Part shown: positions 25,572 to 33,442 of the stretch, piece by piece
Layout of the letters: each line of letters opens with the position of its first letter
How positions within the stretch are numbered: position 1 is the first letter of the stretch
DNA from: Synergistaceae bacterium
Lineage (GTDB): Bacteria > Synergistota > Synergistia > Synergistales > Aminobacteriaceae
Assembly: GCA_012519165.1 (NCBI GenBank)
Contig: JAAYQT010000171.1
Span: forward strand, 1 to 33,442
DNA length: 33,442 nt
Reading direction: 5' to 3'
Made by a program: the position numbers and the translations under genes
The notes under the pieces: generated by a model
Told to the model about the DNA's origin: nothing
Database searches by the model: none
What the model saw: only the letters and a program-made list of their open reading frames with translations

Positions 25572-26681
25572 ATGCCCATTGTCTCCATGAAGGATATAAC
25601 AGTTCAGTACGGTAAAAATGTGGTAATAGAGGGACTCTCCCTCGATGTGGAGCGGGGGGAGAACCTGGCGGTGGTGGGTCCCTCCAGCTGCGGCAAGACC
25701 ACCCTTATGAGGGCCCTTTGCGGCTTTATAAAGATTTCATCGGGGGAGATTACGCTTAACGGCGTCACAGTTTCGTCGGCCTCCCCCAGAGTGACGGTGG
25801 CGCCGGAGAAGCGCAACATCGGCGTGGTCTTCCAGGACTACGCCGTTTGGCCCCACTTCACTGTTTTTGAAAATATTGTCTATCCCCTCCGGCGGCGCAA
25901 GGTCCCGAAAAACGAGGCCAAAGAGCGGGCAATGGCCGCCATGGCCCTGGTGAAGATGGCGGAATTCGCCGACCGCCTACCCTCTCAACTCTCCGGCGGG
26001 CAGCAGCAGCGGGTGGCTTTGGCGAGGGCCCTGGTCTCCTCTTCGGAGCTCATTGTCCTGGACGAACCCATAACAAACCTGGACGCCAAGTTAAGGGAGG
26101 AGATGGCCTACGAGATCCGAAACCTTCAAAAGACCATAGGCGTCACGGTAATTTACATTACCCACGACCAGGAGACGGCCATGACCATCTCCGACCGCAT
26201 GGTGATCATGGACCGGCAGGGCTACATCCGCCAGATAGGCGCCCCGGAGGACGTATGGAACAACCCTGCGGACCGGTGGGTCTACTCCTTCCTGGGAGTG
26301 TCCAACTTTCTGCCTGCGGTCAGAGCGGGAGACGGTTTTTGCCTGCTAACCGCAGAGGGGGAGAAAACGCCCCTGTCCCTGGACGCGGCCCCCTCCTGCC
26401 GGGGTGAAAAGCTGCTTATGGCGTCCCGGCCTACCACCGTAAAAATCTTCCGGGAGGGGGAGGTCGGCGGCGCGGCAAGGGGCGTGGTGGAACGGGTGAC
26501 CTACCTGGGGCACCAGTTCGACTACTTTATTAACGTGGGCGGACACACGGTGAGGGTGCAGGAGGACTCCCTGGAGGCCTTCGGCAGAGGAGTGCCGGAG
26601 GAAGGCTCCCCCTGCGGGGTGGAATTTCTGACCCCCGCCCTTTACGAGGCTGAAGCGGACGACCCCCGGTTCGCCCTCTGA
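25572..26681 (+). CDS. ABC transporter ATP-binding protein (first ATPase of the operon)
   Basis: GPSSCGKTTLMRAL, LSGGQQQRVALARAL, LIVLDEPITNLDAKL, ITHDQ. Confidence 0.93.
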   Translation: MPIVSMKDITVQYGKNVVIEGLSLDVERGENLAVVGPSSCGKTTLMRALCGFIKISSGEITLNGVTVSSASPRVTVAPEKRNIGVVFQDYAVWPHFTVFENIVYPLRRRKVPKNEAKERAMAAMALVKMAEFADRLPSQLSGGQQQRVALARALVSSSELIVLDEPITNLDAKLREEMAYEIRNLQKTIGVTVIYITHDQETAMTISDRMVIMDRQGYIRQIGAPEDVWNNPADRWVYSFLGVSNFLPAVRAGDGFCLLTAEGEKTPLSLDAAPSCRGEKLLMASRPTTVKIFREGEVGGAARGVVERVTYLGHQFDYFINVGGHTVRVQEDSLEAFGRGVPEEGSPCGVEFLTPALYEAEADDPRFAL

Positions 26682-26706
26682 TCCTTTACATTACAGGAGA
26701 ATTGCC

Positions 26707-28431
26707 ATGAAATTTTTTCTGACAAGCATGTTCGGAAAAGAGACGTCCAGGGGCGATAGGCGTTTCGGGCTGGACCGGATGGTCTTCCTGCTGTCGCTGT
26801 TCATCCTGGTGGTCACCGTCCTCATGCCCATGATCATGATCGTGGTGAGGACGTTCTTCAAGGAGGGCGCCCCCGACTGGGAGATGTTCGTCCGGGTGGT
26901 GCTGGAGCCGGAAAACCTGTCGGCGGTGTGGAACACCATTAAAATAGGCTTCCTGGTCACCGTCTTCGGCACTGTGCTGGGGCTCTTCTACGCCTGGCTC
27001 ATAGGCAGGAGCGACATCCCCATGAAGGGCTTCATGAAGGCCCTCTTCACCATCCCCTACATGTTCCCCCCCTTCTTCGGCGCCATGGCCTGGAGCCTCA
27101 TGCTGGCGCCCCGCTCGGGGTACTTCAACAAGTGGTTCATGAGCCTTACGGGGGGCACTACGCCGCTGCTGGACATTAACACCGTCGGCGGCATAGTCTT
27201 CGTGGAGACCTGCTACTACTTCCCCTTCGTCTTTCTGCAGGTGGTAAGCGCCCTGGAGAGGATGGACCCCACCCTGGAGGAGTCGGCCAGAATTGCCGGC
27301 GCGGGCCAGTGGTACGTCATCCGGAAGATCACCCTTCCCCTGGTGCTGCCCGCCATTGCCGCCGGGGCCATGCTGATCCTCATCTCGTCCATCTCCCACT
27401 TCGGCGTTCCCGCCATCCTGGGCTTCTCCAACAACATCTTCACCCTGCCCACCAAGATCTTCCAGCTGATCAACCGGGCGGCGGGCAGCTTCGAGGGCAT
27501 AAGGGAGGGGGCGGCGCTGTCAGTCCTGCTTGTGGTGGTGGTGGTGGCGGCCCTTTACATTCAGCGGCTCGTGCTCAAGACGGGCCGGTACGACATCATC
27601 AAGGGCAAGAGCATGAGGCCCATGCTCATCAAGCTGCGGGGGGCCAAAATCCCGCTGCTGGGCATAAGCCTGCTCTCCCTGTTCGTCATCGTGGCCCTGC
27701 CCCTGTTCATGATCTTCATCGTGGGCTTCCTGAAGGCCTACGGCCTGCCGCTGACGTTAAAGAACCTGACCCTCCGGAACTACGAGTACATCCTGGGCCA
27801 GTCCAAGATGGTGCGGGACTCCATAGTGAACAGCCTCATCCTCTCGGTGGGCTCGGGGGTGGTCACCATGTTCCTCGGCGTGATGATTGCCTACGTAATC
27901 ATCAAGGTGAGGCCCAGGGGAAAGGGGCTGCTGGAGATGCTCTCCCTGCTGCCCTATTCCATCCCCGGGCTGGTGCTGGCCATTGGCGTAATACTGGTGT
28001 GGAGCGGCGCCTTCGGCGTAAACCTCTACAACACCATCTGGATAATCTTCATAGCCTACATTGCCCGGTACGTCTCCTTCGCCATGAAGTCGGCGTCGGC
28101 GTCCCTTGAGCAGGTGCACTACTCCCTGGAGGAGGCGGCCCGGTCCTGCGGCGCCACCCACCTGGAGTCCCTGCGGGACATCACCATACCTCTCATCCGT
28201 CCCGGCATGATCGCGGGCTTCTTCCTCATCTTCCTGCCCGCCATGAGGGAGCTGACCACGTCGGTGCTGCTCTACGGCCCCTTTACCAGGACTCTGGGGG
28301 TGGCCATCTATGCCATTAACTCCGAGGGCAACACCGTACAGGCGTCGGCGCTGGCCACGGTGGCCATAGGGATTATCATCCTGGGGCACCTGGTGCTGCG
28401 CTATGTCACCAGAGAGAGAAAGGGTTTGTAG
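26707..28431 (+). CDS. ABC transporter permease, fused two-domain (FbpB-like)
   Basis: 574 aa, many TM segments, two permease halves with ESARIAGAGQWYVIRKITLPLVLPAI and EEAARSCGATHLESLRDITIPLIRPGM. Confidence 0.92.
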   Translation: MKFFLTSMFGKETSRGDRRFGLDRMVFLLSLFILVVTVLMPMIMIVVRTFFKEGAPDWEMFVRVVLEPENLSAVWNTIKIGFLVTVFGTVLGLFYAWLIGRSDIPMKGFMKALFTIPYMFPPFFGAMAWSLMLAPRSGYFNKWFMSLTGGTTPLLDINTVGGIVFVETCYYFPFVFLQVVSALERMDPTLEESARIAGAGQWYVIRKITLPLVLPAIAAGAMLILISSISHFGVPAILGFSNNIFTLPTKIFQLINRAAGSFEGIREGAALSVLLVVVVVAALYIQRLVLKTGRYDIIKGKSMRPMLIKLRGAKIPLLGISLLSLFVIVALPLFMIFIVGFLKAYGLPLTLKNLTLRNYEYILGQSKMVRDSIVNSLILSVGSGVVTMFLGVMIAYVIIKVRPRGKGLLEMLSLLPYSIPGLVLAIGVILVWSGAFGVNLYNTIWIIFIAYIARYVSFAMKSASASLEQVHYSLEEAARSCGATHLESLRDITIPLIRPGMIAGFFLIFLPAMRELTTSVLLYGPFTRTLGVAIYAINSEGNTVQASALATVAIGIIILGHLVLRYVTRERKGL

Positions 28432-28434
28432 AAA

Positions 28435-29547
28435 ATGAGCCGGATTCTGCTTAAAAACGTAACCAAACAGTTTGATACCAGGGGCGGCGGGAAGGTTACG
28501 GCCGTGGACAATTTCAACCTGGAGATTAAGGAGGGGGAGTGCTTCTCCTTCCTCGGCCCGTCTGGGTGCGGCAAAACCACCACCCTGCGGATGATCGCCG
28601 GATTCGAGGACCTCACCGAGGGGGAGATCTGGCTCGGCGACAGGCCCGTCTCCGTTAAGGAAAAGAACCTCTACGTCCCCCCCGAGGACAGGGGGCTGGG
28701 CATGGTCTTCCAGGCTTTTGCCGTATGGCCCCACCTTAACGTCTTTGAGAACGTGGCATTCCCCCTGAGGGTGAAAAAGACGCCTTCGGGCGAGCTCCGA
28801 GAGAAGGTGATGACGGCCCTGGACCACACGGACCTGACCGGCGCCGAGAAGGCCTTTCCGTCGGACCTGTCGGGAGGGGAGCAGCAGCGGATTGCCCTGG
28901 CCCGGGCCATTGTCACGAGCCCCAGCGTCATGCTTCTTGACGAACCCCTGTCCAACCTGGACCCGAAGCTGCGGGAGTCCATGAGGTTCGAGATAAAGGC
29001 CCTGCAGAAGAAGTTCAACTTCACCATCATCTTTGTCACCCACGACCAGTCGGAGGCCATGGCCCTGTCGGACAGGATGCTCGTCATGGATATGGGGAAG
29101 ATCATCCAGGCGGGCGCTCCAAGGGAGATGTACGAACAGCCGGCAAACCAGTTCGTCTACGGCTTTTTAGGCCAGTCCAACTTCCTTAAGGTGAGGGCGT
29201 CGGAGGGTAAGATCTTCCCCGCGGGATCCGAAGTCTCGCTGGATTCTCCCGTGGCGGGCGCCCCCGAAGGAGGGGAGGGGCTTACGGCCTCCCGCCCCAA
29301 CGAAATTATCCTCGGCAGGACGGCAGGGGAGGGGGGAGTCCGGGGCAGGGTGGAAAAACGGCTCTACATGACCTACTGCGTGGAGTACCACGTGGAGGTG
29401 GCAGGGCAGACGGTGCGGGTCCACGGCCCCCACAGGGACGCCCTCCCCGAGGGGAGCGAGTGCTTCCTGGGGTTCAGGAACGCCCGGTGGTACGACGCCG
29501 AGTCGGCGGAAGCGGAGCTTGAGCGCACCGAGCGGCAGGTGATTTAA
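28435..29547 (+). CDS. ABC transporter ATP-binding protein (second ATPase of the operon)
   Basis: GPSGCGKTTTLRMIAGFE, LSGGEQQRIALARAI, VMLLDEPLSNLDPKL, VTHDQSEAMALSDRM. Confidence 0.94.
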   Translation: MSRILLKNVTKQFDTRGGGKVTAVDNFNLEIKEGECFSFLGPSGCGKTTTLRMIAGFEDLTEGEIWLGDRPVSVKEKNLYVPPEDRGLGMVFQAFAVWPHLNVFENVAFPLRVKKTPSGELREKVMTALDHTDLTGAEKAFPSDLSGGEQQRIALARAIVTSPSVMLLDEPLSNLDPKLRESMRFEIKALQKKFNFTIIFVTHDQSEAMALSDRMLVMDMGKIIQAGAPREMYEQPANQFVYGFLGQSNFLKVRASEGKIFPAGSEVSLDSPVAGAPEGGEGLTASRPNEIILGRTAGEGGVRGRVEKRLYMTYCVEYHVEVAGQTVRVHGPHRDALPEGSECFLGFRNARWYDAESAEAELERTERQVI

Positions 29548-29550
29548 CAA

Positions 29551-29587
29551 AAAAGGCCCGGCGAAGACCTACTTCGCCGGGCCTTTT
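29551..29587. terminator. Bidirectional terminator between ABC operon and PAS kinase gene
   Basis: AAAAGGCCCGGCGAAG-ACCTA-CTTCGCCGGGCCTTTT, 16-bp stem. Confidence 0.9.
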
Positions 29588-31581
29588 CAGACGGTTTCTT
29601 TAGCCGGCCGAGCCAGGGCCTCCATCAGCTGCGCCAGCTCGTTAAGGAGCGATTCCATCAGGGGGGCGCACGTCTCTTTATCTACGGCCTTGCCCGCCTT
29701 TTCCATCCTGAAGGAGGCGGACCTTAAAAGGGGCGCCTTCAGCCGGCCGGATTGAATTTTCAGCAGGCGGGCCTGCCTGGCGGCATCCCGGTAGTCCTGC
29801 CGGTAGAGGGCGCTGCTCAGGCGGGAGGCCGCCGTAAGCGAAAGGCTGATAAAATCGGCGGCAGCCCGGCGGGCGGCCTCTTTATCGCCGCCGCAGGACT
29901 CCAACAGGGCTTCCGCGTTAAAAACCTCCGGCGCGGGGCGGCCAGTAAGGGTCGGGGGCGCTTTCCGGCCTCCGGCAGGTAGCCCCAGCCGCACGGCAAA
30001 GGTGAAGATGGAGCCCGGCCTTTTCGGGTCGGTTCCCGCAGGGCTTTTTACTGAAATCCACCCGTTCATCAGCTTAACAAGCCCCCTGGCAACTGCAAGC
30101 CCCAGGCCGGACCTGCGCCTGCAGCCGGCAATAAACTCCTCAAGACTGTCCATGCCCTCAAACAGGGAGGGGAGGGCGTCGGGCGGGATGCCGGGGCCCG
30201 TGTCCCTGACGGAGAAGGTCAGCGTTGTTTCGGAGGGGTTTGCTTCGCCGGCCGAAATCTGGACCTCCACCTCGCCCTCGTCGGTAAAGGCAAAGGCGTT
30301 CGACAGCAGGATGTCCAAAATCTGCCTGAGCCTGGCCGGGTCGCCGCTGAGCGTCCGGGGCGCGTCGGAGTCGATTACCCGCAGGAGCCTTATCTTTTTT
30401 TCGCCGGACCCGTAGTCCCGGCAGATTTCGTCCACAAGCTCATCAAGATTAAAGAGGGAGGGGGTGAGTTTCAGCCTCCCCTTTCCAAGGTCCGACAGGT
30501 CCAGAAGGTTGCTCACAAGCTCGATCAATGACTCGCCGTTTTTTCTTACGGCTTCCGCGACGGGTTTAAAACCCCCGGAGCCGGGGGATCCCTCCGACAG
30601 CGCGGCCATCCCTGCAATTCCGTTTAGGGTGGTGATCAGGTCCCGGCCGATATCCACCAAAAATGCGCTTCTTGCCCTGGCGGCCTTTTCCAGCTCCAGG
30701 GCCTCTTCTTTGCGCAGGGCGGACTTTTGTTCGAGCTCCCTCATGGCGGCGTCGAGGGCGTCCCGCGTCTTCTTCTGTTCGGTAATGTCCCTCGTTACCC
30801 CGATTATCCCCGCCGGATTTCCTTCGGGGTCGTAAATCCCCGAAAAAGTGGCCTCCGTCCAGACGGTGGAGCCGTCCTTGCAGGGCTGCTCCAGCTCGTA
30901 GCGGTTATGGTGGGAAAACATGGGCCTGCCGGCGGCAATATTTTCGTTAATTTTCTTCATGCCTTCGGTCAGGTGTATTCTGGACCCTTCCGTAAGGGCT
31001 TCCCCGGGGGTCTGCTTCATTACCTCCTCGGGGGTGTAGCCCCGGAGCTCCATGACGGAAGGGCTGACATAGGTGAAGCCGCCGTTAAGGTCCATGGTCC
31101 AGATGACGTCCCTGGTGCTCTCCGCCAGGGTTCTGAAGTTTTCCTCGCTCCTGCGGAGCTCGTCCTCCGCTTCTCTCTGTTCAGTCACGTCCTGGACGCT
31201 GGTTAGAAAAATTGAATTATCGTCGTCCAGGGGGACTACGTTCAGCTCCACGTACCGCAGCGAACCGTCGGCCAGCTTATGGACGCTTGAGAAAACTTTT
31301 TGTCGGTCGGATTTTACCAGCTCCATGGCCGGCATAATTTCTTCCCGGGACCGTTCTGCAATATCAAGGACGGTCATGGACAAAAATTCCTCCGGCCGGT
31401 AACCGTAGAAGGACCAGGCGGCAGGGTTGGCTGCAAGAATACGGAGGGTCGCAGGGTCGGATATAAACATGGGCAGGGCGCTTCGCTTAAAAAAATACCG
31501 AAGGCCCGGATCGACGCCCTCCGGAAAAAAATCCCCGGAGAGGGAGTTTGAGCCGTCTTTGCAAGTTTTATCCGTACTCAT
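29587..31581 (-). CDS. PAS-domain histidine-kinase-like protein with degenerate HisKA and HPt domains
   Basis: PAS repeats, HATPase motifs (LLSNAFAFTDEG, DTGPGIPP, GLGLAVARGL), H-box region FLVDIGRDLITTLNGI, HPt-like ARLLKIQSG. ORF extends to 31647, but a TATAAT lies just inside that start. Confidence 0.8.
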   Translation of the reverse strand: MSTDKTCKDGSNSLSGDFFPEGVDPGLRYFFKRSALPMFISDPATLRILAANPAAWSFYGYRPEEFLSMTVLDIAERSREEIMPAMELVKSDRQKVFSSVHKLADGSLRYVELNVVPLDDDNSIFLTSVQDVTEQREAEDELRRSEENFRTLAESTRDVIWTMDLNGGFTYVSPSVMELRGYTPEEVMKQTPGEALTEGSRIHLTEGMKKINENIAAGRPMFSHHNRYELEQPCKDGSTVWTEATFSGIYDPEGNPAGIIGVTRDITEQKKTRDALDAAMRELEQKSALRKEEALELEKAARARSAFLVDIGRDLITTLNGIAGMAALSEGSPGSGGFKPVAEAVRKNGESLIELVSNLLDLSDLGKGRLKLTPSLFNLDELVDEICRDYGSGEKKIRLLRVIDSDAPRTLSGDPARLRQILDILLSNAFAFTDEGEVEVQISAGEANPSETTLTFSVRDTGPGIPPDALPSLFEGMDSLEEFIAGCRRRSGLGLAVARGLVKLMNGWISVKSPAGTDPKRPGSIFTFAVRLGLPAGGRKAPPTLTGRPAPEVFNAEALLESCGGDKEAARRAAADFISLSLTAASRLSSALYRQDYRDAARQARLLKIQSGRLKAPLLRSASFRMEKAGKAVDKETCAPLMESLLNELAQLMEALARPAKETV

Positions 31582-31745
31582 TTTTAACATCCGCCAGACT
31601 GTATTGTGATTAACGCCGGTAGGCCGTTGTTTATCCTCATTATACATTTAAATTGTCAATCCTGTAACGGTTTCGAAGGAGAGAAAATTGAAAAAAAGTT
31701 AGCGCCCCCGCATATCGTTACGGCCAAAGCGGGTTTTAAGCGCTG

Positions 31746-33137
31746 CTAACCCGCCTTTGACGCTTTTTTTCTTTTTATAAACCGCTCTATCTCCTCCGAG
31801 CTGAGGCGGGTCAGCTCCTGGACGGGAAGCTTTGCCAGAAGGTCCCAGCCCATGTCCAGGGACTGGCCTATCTCCCTGCTCTCGTCGGCCTCCTGGTTAA
31901 GAAAGGCCCGCTCGAAATCGTCGCCGAAGGCCAGAGACGCCCTGTCGGCGGGGCTCAGCTCGTCCTCGCCCACCACCCCGGCCAGGGACCGGACTTCGTT
32001 GACCCTGCTGTAGGAGGCAAAGAGCTGACCTGCCAGGTTGGGGTGGTCCTCCCTGGTATAGCCCTTGCCGATTCCGTCCTTCATAAGCCTGGAGAGGCTT
32101 GGAAGAATTTCCACCGGCGGGTAGACGCCCCTGGCCTCCAGGTCCCTGGACAGGACTATCTGCCCCTCGGTGATAAAGCCGGTGAGGTCCGGGATGGGGT
32201 GGGTAATATCGTCGTTGGGCATGGTGAGGATAGGAATCTGCGTTACGCTCCCCTGCCCCTTCCGGAGCACTCCGGCCCGCTCGTAGAGGGAGGCCAGGTC
32301 GCTGTACAGGTACGACGGGTAGCCTTTTCGGCTGGGCACCTCGTCCCTGGCCACCGACAGCTCCCGGAGGGCCTCGCAGTAGCTGGTCATGTCGGTCATG
32401 ATAACCAGCACGTGCATGCCCAGGTCGAAGGCAAGGTACTCCGCCGCCGTAAGGGCAAAGCGGGGGGTGGCTATCCGTTCAATCACGGGGTCGTCCGCCA
32501 AGTTCAGGAAGAGGGTAAGGTGACCCCCCTGGCCGTCGCCGGAAAGGTTTCGCTGAAAGTAGGCGGCGTCGTCGTGTTTTATGCCTATCCCCGCGAAGAC
32601 CACGGCGAAGTTCCCGGCCCCCACGAGTTTGGACTGGTCCGCAATCTGAACGGCGAGCCTGTTGTGGGGCAGGCCGTTCCCGGAGAAGATGGGCAGCTTC
32701 TGCCCCCGGATTAGGGTGAGAAGCACGTCGATGGAAGAAATTCCGGTGGAGATAAAGTCCCTGGGGTACTCCCGCGCCATGGGGTTGATGGCGGCGCCGC
32801 TGACGGGACGCTTAATGCCTCCGAGCACGGGGCCGCACCCGTCTCTGGGCTCGCCCAGGCCTGAAAAAGTCCGCCCCAGGATGGAGGGGGACAGGGAAAT
32901 TTCCAGCTCCTTGCCCGTAAATCGCACCGACGTGGACGACGGCGCAAGGCCTTCAGTGCCGGAGAAGACCTGCACCAGAGTGGAATCTCTGTCCACCAGT
33001 ACCACCCGCCCCTTTCGCTGCTCTCCGCCGGGGGAGAGCACGTCCACTATTTCGTCGTACCCTACTCCCGGAATTCCTGAAAGGAGCAGGAAGGGGCCCG
33101 AAATTCTATCCACGCCCCGATATTCAGTAAATGACAA
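31746..33137 (-). CDS. atpB: V-type ATP synthase subunit B
   Basis: SGISSIDVLLTLIRGQKLPIFSGNGLPHN, VVFAGIGIKHDDAAYF, ALTAAEYLAFDLGMHVLVIMTDMTSYCEALREL, PSRKGYPSYLYSDLASLYERAG; TTG start. Confidence 0.96.
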   Translation of the reverse strand: MSFTEYRGVDRISGPFLLLSGIPGVGYDEIVDVLSPGGEQRKGRVVLVDRDSTLVQVFSGTEGLAPSSTSVRFTGKELEISLSPSILGRTFSGLGEPRDGCGPVLGGIKRPVSGAAINPMAREYPRDFISTGISSIDVLLTLIRGQKLPIFSGNGLPHNRLAVQIADQSKLVGAGNFAVVFAGIGIKHDDAAYFQRNLSGDGQGGHLTLFLNLADDPVIERIATPRFALTAAEYLAFDLGMHVLVIMTDMTSYCEALRELSVARDEVPSRKGYPSYLYSDLASLYERAGVLRKGQGSVTQIPILTMPNDDITHPIPDLTGFITEGQIVLSRDLEARGVYPPVEILPSLSRLMKDGIGKGYTREDHPNLAGQLFASYSRVNEVRSLAGVVGEDELSPADRASLAFGDDFERAFLNQEADESREIGQSLDMGWDLLAKLPVQELTRLSSEEIERFIKRKKASKAG

Positions 33138-33139
33138 TC

Positions 33140-33442
33140 TTACCCCTCCCTTCCGGGGGCGGTCCGCTCGCGGTCCACCACGTCCATCTGCTCGAACAGG
33201 CGCGCTTTAAGGTCCTCGAAGGCCTTCTCCTCGCCTGCGGGAATCTCCCTAAGTCGGTTGAGCTCCGCCACTTCGGGCAGTTTTTGAAGCAGGGAAAGAG
33301 GGCACCCCCTGTGAAGCTGCCTGTCCGCCTTCTCGTGGAAGGCCAGGATTGCGTCCAGGATGCCTATGGCCTTAAGGGGCGGACAGTATGAGTCCTGCCC
33401 GAAGGCGCCCTGCTGAAGGTAGCCGTTTTTAAGCAGCGACGC
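33140..33442 (-). CDS. atpA: V-type ATP synthase subunit A, C-terminal fragment
   Basis: Reverse-strand reading ...LLKNGYLQQGAFGQDSYCPPLKAIGILDAILAFHEKADRQL...EEKAFEDLKARLFEQMDVVDRERTAPGREG*, immediately upstream of atpB. Confidence 0.85.
   Translation of the reverse strand, partial: ASLLKNGYLQQGAFGQDSYCPPLKAIGILDAILAFHEKADRQLHRGCPLSLLQKLPEVAELNRLREIPAGEEKAFEDLKARLFEQMDVVDRERTAPGREG

Noticed and set aside
27757-29043. 428-aa minus-strand ORF antisense to the permease and second ATPase
   Set aside because: Spans two real genes on the other strand and shows no recognisable domain.
1-33442. CRISPR array, tRNA, rRNA, transposase or prophage genes
   Set aside because: No regularly spaced repeats, no recognised RNA gene and no transposase or phage proteins among the ORFs.

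Overview
This is a chromosomal replication-origin neighbourhood from a moderately GC-rich bacterium. The V-type ATP synthase, NhaC, IadA and overall protein style suggest a Synergistota-like anaerobe; that taxon call is inference. The core is a bipartite oriC: DnaA boxes lie on both sides of dnaA, followed by dnaA-dnaN-recF-mnmG and a DUF721/DciA-like gene. Accessory material includes a large hybrid histidine kinase, a LysM/M23 peptidase, an FmdE-like protein, a periplasmic-binding protein/HD-GYP pair, and an NhaC antiporter with a coupled leader ORF. It also includes isoaspartyl dipeptidase, a low-GC restriction-modification pair, an aminotransferase with PanB, a SBP-ATPase-permease-ATPase ABC operon, a second PAS kinase and V-ATPase A/B genes. 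The strongest observations are: (1) the R-M pair sits between two diverged copies of the iadA 3' end plus terminator, the signature of insertion with long target duplication; (2) the second PAS kinase has Arg in place of both the H-box His and the HPt His, so it looks like a pseudo-kinase; (3) a 29-aa leader ORF is coupled to nhaC; (4) a candidate DnaA-trio unwinding element lies in the dnaA-dnaN gap. All calls come from reading the sequence and the supplied ORF translations; no searches were run.
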